Of a stretch of DNA of 18,357 nucleotides, positions 15,668 through 18,357 are shown piece by piece. The stretch's first letter is position 1, and each line of letters begins with the position of its first letter. A program made the translations under genes and the position numbers. Source of the stretch: Litorimonas sp964511495 (GTDB lineage Bacteria > Pseudomonadota > Alphaproteobacteria > Caulobacterales > Maricaulaceae). The notes below the pieces were generated by a model. That model saw only the letters and a list, made by a program, of their open reading frames with translations. It searched no databases and was not told the DNA's origin. The stretch covers positions 1 through 18,357 of the forward strand of contig CAZEFT010000033.1 in the NCBI GenBank assembly GCA_964511495.1, written 5' to 3'.

Positions 15668-16530
15668 TATTTTGTTTCCTCCGTCTCGTTGGAATGGGTT
15701 ACCCCCAATGCCTCGTCGATCGCGCTATGTAGTTCGGCCAAGTGCTCACTTGCCGGTATGATGCCCCGATTAGTATATTCCGTGTAAATACTGCGATTGT
15801 TGTTCAAGGCATTCAGGAAAGCATTATTCTGGCGCATGGCGTCAAAATCACATTTGTAATGCGGGTAACTCTCACCTTCCTGGATAGCGACATTCACCCC
15901 CTTTGGGTAACGAATTTCGAAAAGCTCCGGGAATTTATCGGATAGGTTTACAGTTATCTGCTGTTGGGCTGAAATAAACTCCTCAGCACGGCGCGCTTGC
16001 TGCAGATATGATAAGAGTGCACCCTTCACCTTTGCAGAGTTAAGTCTCTCAAGTTTGCCTGAGGCGATCAGTTCTGATGCGGTAGGCAATTGGGATGGCG
16101 GAATGGTGAGAGATGATGACCAATCCAACATGTTGCAAATGTAAGAATCGGCAACCACTTCGGATTCTACGCCCTTGGCCAAGAAGTCTTGTGCGCGTTG
16201 GGAAAAATTTGTCTGAAGCAAATTAACGTAATTAGTCCTTACATCAGATAGGTCTTCAGTATAGCCATTTGTGAAATCGGTAATCCTCTCGAGTCTGCTG
16301 ACGTTTCCCAGTCGGGATCGATTATAATATTCACGTCGATCGTTGAGTTCAACGACATCGCTATGCAGCTGTTCTAGATACCCTCTCTCACTTAACCGCT
16401 GTTCACGCCGCTCACTCCAATTCGTAATTTGAAACGCAATGAGGATACCCGCGACGACAATGAAAAAGTCAAGCGCAACGGCGAACCAGTTTTGCTCGCG
16501 GATGTGTTTTGTCAGAGACCGCAGGCGCAT
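15667..16530 (-). CDS. Array protein 3: single-pass membrane protein, DUF6090-like
   Basis: The longest member at 287 residues, function unknown. The anchor (1-38) is identical to that of array protein 2 and differs from protein 4 by one residue (Ala27 for Val27). The outer region starts with a helical, Arg/Glu-rich stretch (WSERREQRLSERGYLEQL, 38-55), which recalls the NWNExR...YLxxL pattern of the DUF6090 type. Then come the shared motifs ASELIASGKLERLNSAKV (151-168) and CDFDAM (227-232), the latter with Cys and Asp in place of Tyr-Asp-Phe-Glu. An extra 35-45 residues around 120-145, including Cys132 (ICNMLDW), explain the greater length. The two flanking junctions are both TAATG. A GAG upstream is a poorer ribosome site than those of its neighbours, so its translation may depend on coupling. 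Confidence 0.85.
   Translation of the reverse strand: MRLRSLTKHIREQNWFAVALDFFIVVAGILIAFQITNWSERREQRLSERGYLEQLHSDVVELNDRREYYNRSRLGNVSRLERITDFTNGYTEDLSDVRTNYVNLLQTNFSQRAQDFLAKGVESEVVADSYICNMLDWSSSLTIPPSQLPTASELIASGKLERLNSAKVKGALLSYLQQARRAEEFISAQQQITVNLSDKFPELFEIRYPKGVNVAIQEGESYPHYKCDFDAMRQNNAFLNALNNNRSIYTEYTNRGIIPASEHLAELHSAIDEALGVTHSNETEETK
16412..16530 (-). repeat. Near-identical 119-bp 5' module, array copy 3
   Basis: Second of three almost identical anchor-coding modules. It shares with 15549-15667 the variant TTTTGTCAGAG close to the start codon, whereas the module at 17110-17228 has TTTTGTGAGGG, so copies 3 and 4 form one pair there. Confidence 0.8.
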
Positions 16531-17228
16531 TATTGGAGCTCGTTTTCTAATTGAGATAAGACATCTTCGATGCTTTCAACAAGCTTATCAAAATATCTCG
16601 ATAAGGAGAGTTTGCCATAATAAAAAACTTGGAACTGCTCGCGCGCAGTTAATAAGCTATCCCAATCATATTTAATAACCATGTCTCCATTTGGATGGTC
16701 AGGATTCACGTAAACCGCTTTATGATACCCGCCTTCGGGCGCGGAAACACGAAGAAGAACAATATCCGCATAGGCTTGGAATTCGTCGACATTTGCGTGA
16801 TGCCGTGTCAAAGCTTGACGCAGTTCGGGCGACGACAACTCGGAGAGGCTACCCGATGACAGTAATTCGACGAGCGTTGTGGGCTCAGCAGGCCCTGTGT
16901 TCAGACCGCCCGCGCGACGAATTTTCTGGATAAATGCGGCATCATCCTCTGGCTTTACGCCATCTTGAATGGCGCTTAAAACCTCTCGTATTGCCGACAA
17001 ACCTTCCTCATTTTCCTGTTTCGCCTGTTCCATTCCGTCTAGAGTGCTTGAAAACTCTGAATGAAGCTGTTCCAAGATCACCGCTTCACGCGCAGCAGTT
17101 TTTGATGCTTCATTCCAATTGGTAATCTGAAACGCAATGAGGATACCCGCGACGACTATGAAAAAATCGAGCGCGACGGCGAACCAGTTTTGCTCGCGGA
17201 TATGTTTTGTGAGGGAGCGCAGGCGCAT
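16530..17228 (-). CDS. Array protein 2: single-pass membrane protein, DUF6090-like
   Basis: A 232-residue protein of unknown function. The anchor (1-38) is the same as in array protein 3, followed by NEASKTAAREAVILEQLHSEF, a helix with heptad-like spacing that continues to about residue 90 and may form a coiled coil. Shared motifs follow as LVELLSSGSLSELSSPEL (119-136) and YDWDSL (187-192), the divergent form of YDFEAM. The C-terminus is an acidic helix (LVESIEDVLSQLENELQ). A GGAG eight bases before the ATG lies inside the end of the previous gene. Both ends have TAATG overlaps. The protein contains no cysteine, unlike array protein 3. Confidence 0.85.
   Translation of the reverse strand: MRLRSLTKHIREQNWFAVALDFFIVVAGILIAFQITNWNEASKTAAREAVILEQLHSEFSSTLDGMEQAKQENEEGLSAIREVLSAIQDGVKPEDDAAFIQKIRRAGGLNTGPAEPTTLVELLSSGSLSELSSPELRQALTRHHANVDEFQAYADIVLLRVSAPEGGYHKAVYVNPDHPNGDMVIKYDWDSLLTAREQFQVFYYGKLSLSRYFDKLVESIEDVLSQLENELQ
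17110..17228 (-). repeat. Near-identical 119-bp 5' module, array copy 2
   Basis: Third copy of the anchor-coding module. The bases around its start codon (about 17200-17231) match the truncated fifth copy at 14914-14945 exactly, which marks this copy as the closest relative of that remnant. Confidence 0.8.
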
Positions 17229-17971
17229 TATTTGGTCTCCTTCGAAATCTCTGTCAAAATATCAGCCGCCAGTTCCAATTGAGTTTTATCTGTGTCAACA
17301 AGGGTTGAATGCATTAGATACAAAGCTTCATAGCGTTCTTCATATTCGCGCATGGCTTCGAAATCATAGGAGCGGACCGCGTTGGCGCGTTCCACCTCGA
17401 CTTGAATACTGCTATCGATGGCGGCCCCAGCTGTTCCGGTTCCGCTAATATCATAGTCTACGAATGCGTTCGTAGACATTTCTAAGATAACCGTTCGCAT
17501 TAATTCAGGAAAAATAAATGCATCCCGCTCCAATCTCGCATGGTAGCGGATCAACGCCTGTTTCAGATTTTCGTTTGATAATCGCGCAAGGTCGCCATTG
17601 ACCGTAAGTTGCAGATAGGCGGCGGAAGCGGCAGGCCGCCTCCCCGTCGAGCGAGCCGCAATCAATGCACTTTTAATGGCGAAATCATCTGGCATAAGGC
17701 CTGACCCTTCCAAGCCTGTGACCAATCGCATCAGATTGTCAGTATATCCTTCACGTATCGTAATTTGCTTTTCAAGGGCCACACTGATTTCTGTAAACTC
17801 ATCTTTTAACTGACTGAGAATAGCCGCTTCTTGAGCGCGGTCAGCCCTTGCCTCATTCCAATTCGCGACCTGAATACCGATGAACACGCCGATGACGACT
17901 ATTGCAAAATCAATGAGAACTGCGAACCAGTTTTGGTTTTCGACGTGTTTAGATATTCTTCGAAATAACAT
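17228..17971 (-). CDS. Array protein 1 (first gene): single-pass membrane protein, DUF6090-like, divergent anchor
   Basis: A 247-residue protein of unknown function, and the first gene of the array. Starting at ATG 17971, its residues MLFRRISKHVENQNWFAV line up one to one with the anchors of the other members, which supports this start over the in-frame TTG at 17983; a GGGG lies about six bases upstream. The anchor (17-37) is clearly homologous (FAVLIDFAIVVIGVFIGIQ) but not part of the near-identical group. A helical region (40-75), AYLQLTVNGDLARLSNENL (118-136) and YDFEAM (202-207) follow. NGDL here replaces the SGxL of the others. It ends in TAATG joined to the next gene. This copy probably represents the older state of the family. 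Confidence 0.85.
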   Translation of the reverse strand: MLFRRISKHVENQNWFAVLIDFAIVVIGVFIGIQVANWNEARADRAQEAAILSQLKDEFTEISVALEKQITIREGYTDNLMRLVTGLEGSGLMPDDFAIKSALIAARSTGRRPAASAAYLQLTVNGDLARLSNENLKQALIRYHARLERDAFIFPELMRTVILEMSTNAFVDYDISGTGTAGAAIDSSIQVEVERANAVRSYDFEAMREYEERYEALYLMHSTLVDTDKTQLELAADILTEISKETK

Positions 17972-18357
17972 GATGCGCCCCAAATCCCTTGGGAGAACAT
18001 AGCGCTTTCTTAAAGCCTGTCTAGTTATGGTTGAGCGACATTCTTTGCGCGGTTTAGCCGATCTTGGGATGTCCGCTAAGCCACTGCCGTGGCCTTATCC
18101 GACTAAAATCAATTCACAGGAAAAGCCTCTCTTGCCATCGAGAGTTTTGAGGTTCTGTCGTAAGAGCGTCCGCGCGGTCCCATCGGGCAGACCCTATCGG
18201 GTCACGCGGATGGAAGAATAATCCGCACTTAGCGTTTTGAAACCTTCAATAAATTCAGTTTGTTGTGAGAAAATCAAGAGAATGATTCACGGTCTGTGAC
18301 CCTAGGGTATAGTGAGTTTGTTCTTCACGACGGGCCTAATCGTACGTTGGATTGGCG
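17972..18357. other. Non-coding stretch upstream of the array; several short hairpins, no supported gene
   Basis: No convincing coding frame is seen. It contains several inverted repeats: CCCAA/TTGGG (17979-17983 and 17989-17993), GCCAC/GTGGC (18080-18084 and 18089-18093), and a nested pair in which CCGCG (18170-18174) and CGCGG (18205-18209) enclose GACCC/GGGTC (18190-18194 and 18199-18203). The palindrome ACCCTAGGGT lies at 18299-18308. These could belong to a structured leader, an unrecognised small RNA or a regulatory region, and I cannot choose between them. Confidence 0.4.
17996..18023 (-). promoter_or_regulatory. Candidate promoter of the membrane-protein array
   Basis: On the minus strand TAGACA (18018-18023), 16 bases and TATGTT (17996-18001) form a sigma-70-like promoter about 25 bases upstream of the first array ATG. 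The -35 matches TTGACA at five of six positions. It would give a short leader and drive all four genes as one transcript. Confidence 0.35.

Noticed and set aside
18027..18221. Plus-strand open frame of 64 codons upstream of the array
   Set aside because: It crosses several hairpins and the array promoter, has no ribosome site, and its Arg/Pro/Ser-rich product is typical of random frames.
18325..18357. Faint likeness of the window's last bases to the start of 23S rRNA
   Set aside because: Only a handful of scattered bases agree and the highly conserved block is broken, so no rRNA is supported.

Overview
This window looks like chromosomal DNA from an alphaproteobacterium, probably a marine or stalked-type lineage. 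The evidence is the clpP, clpX, lon order on one strand beside a tRNA-Asp, the ClpX and ClpP proteins of alphaproteobacterial type, and a suite of lipoproteins and DUF-type membrane proteins. Base composition is moderate, roughly half G+C by eye. No phage, insertion sequence or CRISPR array is visible.

Region 1 (1-8154) is largely conserved core. It holds the 3' half of a tRNA-Asp with a shared bidirectional terminator, then, all on the minus strand, an acyl-CoA thioesterase II (tesB), a small lipoprotein with a ClpP/SppA-like serine protease fold, lon, clpX and clpP, and an MFS transporter. clpP and clpX each have their own strong terminator. lon has a candidate heat-shock promoter, and clpP a candidate housekeeping promoter. 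Here the protein-quality-control machines (ClpXP and Lon) are separate transcription units, and the lipoprotein protease homologue sits 48 bases downstream of lon.

Region 2 (8383-10503) is accessory. It holds a TTG-initiated small protein that may be a cysteine-less alkyltransferase-like protein, a GNAT acetyltransferase, and an exported lipoprotein of the agmatine deiminase/peptidylarginine deiminase family.

Region 3 (10603-14809) is a compact catabolic module arranged around one divergent promoter. A mannonate-dehydratase-type enolase superfamily enzyme is on the minus strand. A Gfo/Idh/MocA oxidoreductase and a sodium:solute symporter, four bases apart, are on the plus strand. Three copies of TTGGTAT in the shared promoter match the half-site of UxuR/ExuR-type GntR operators, so the module is probably for uptake and breakdown of a sugar acid or related polyol.

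Region 4 (14904-17971) is the most unusual part. It is a tandem minus-strand array of four single-pass membrane proteins with the same architecture, resembling the DUF6090 type, joined head to tail by TAATG stop/start overlaps. Three of them share an almost identical first 119 bases encoding the membrane anchor, while the rest of each protein has diverged strongly. A fifth copy survives only as its first nine codons at the downstream end. This looks like a family that expands by duplication, keeps its anchor uniform and diversifies its outer domain; the function is unknown. The last 386 bases (17972-18357) hold a candidate promoter for the array and several short hairpins but no gene I can support.
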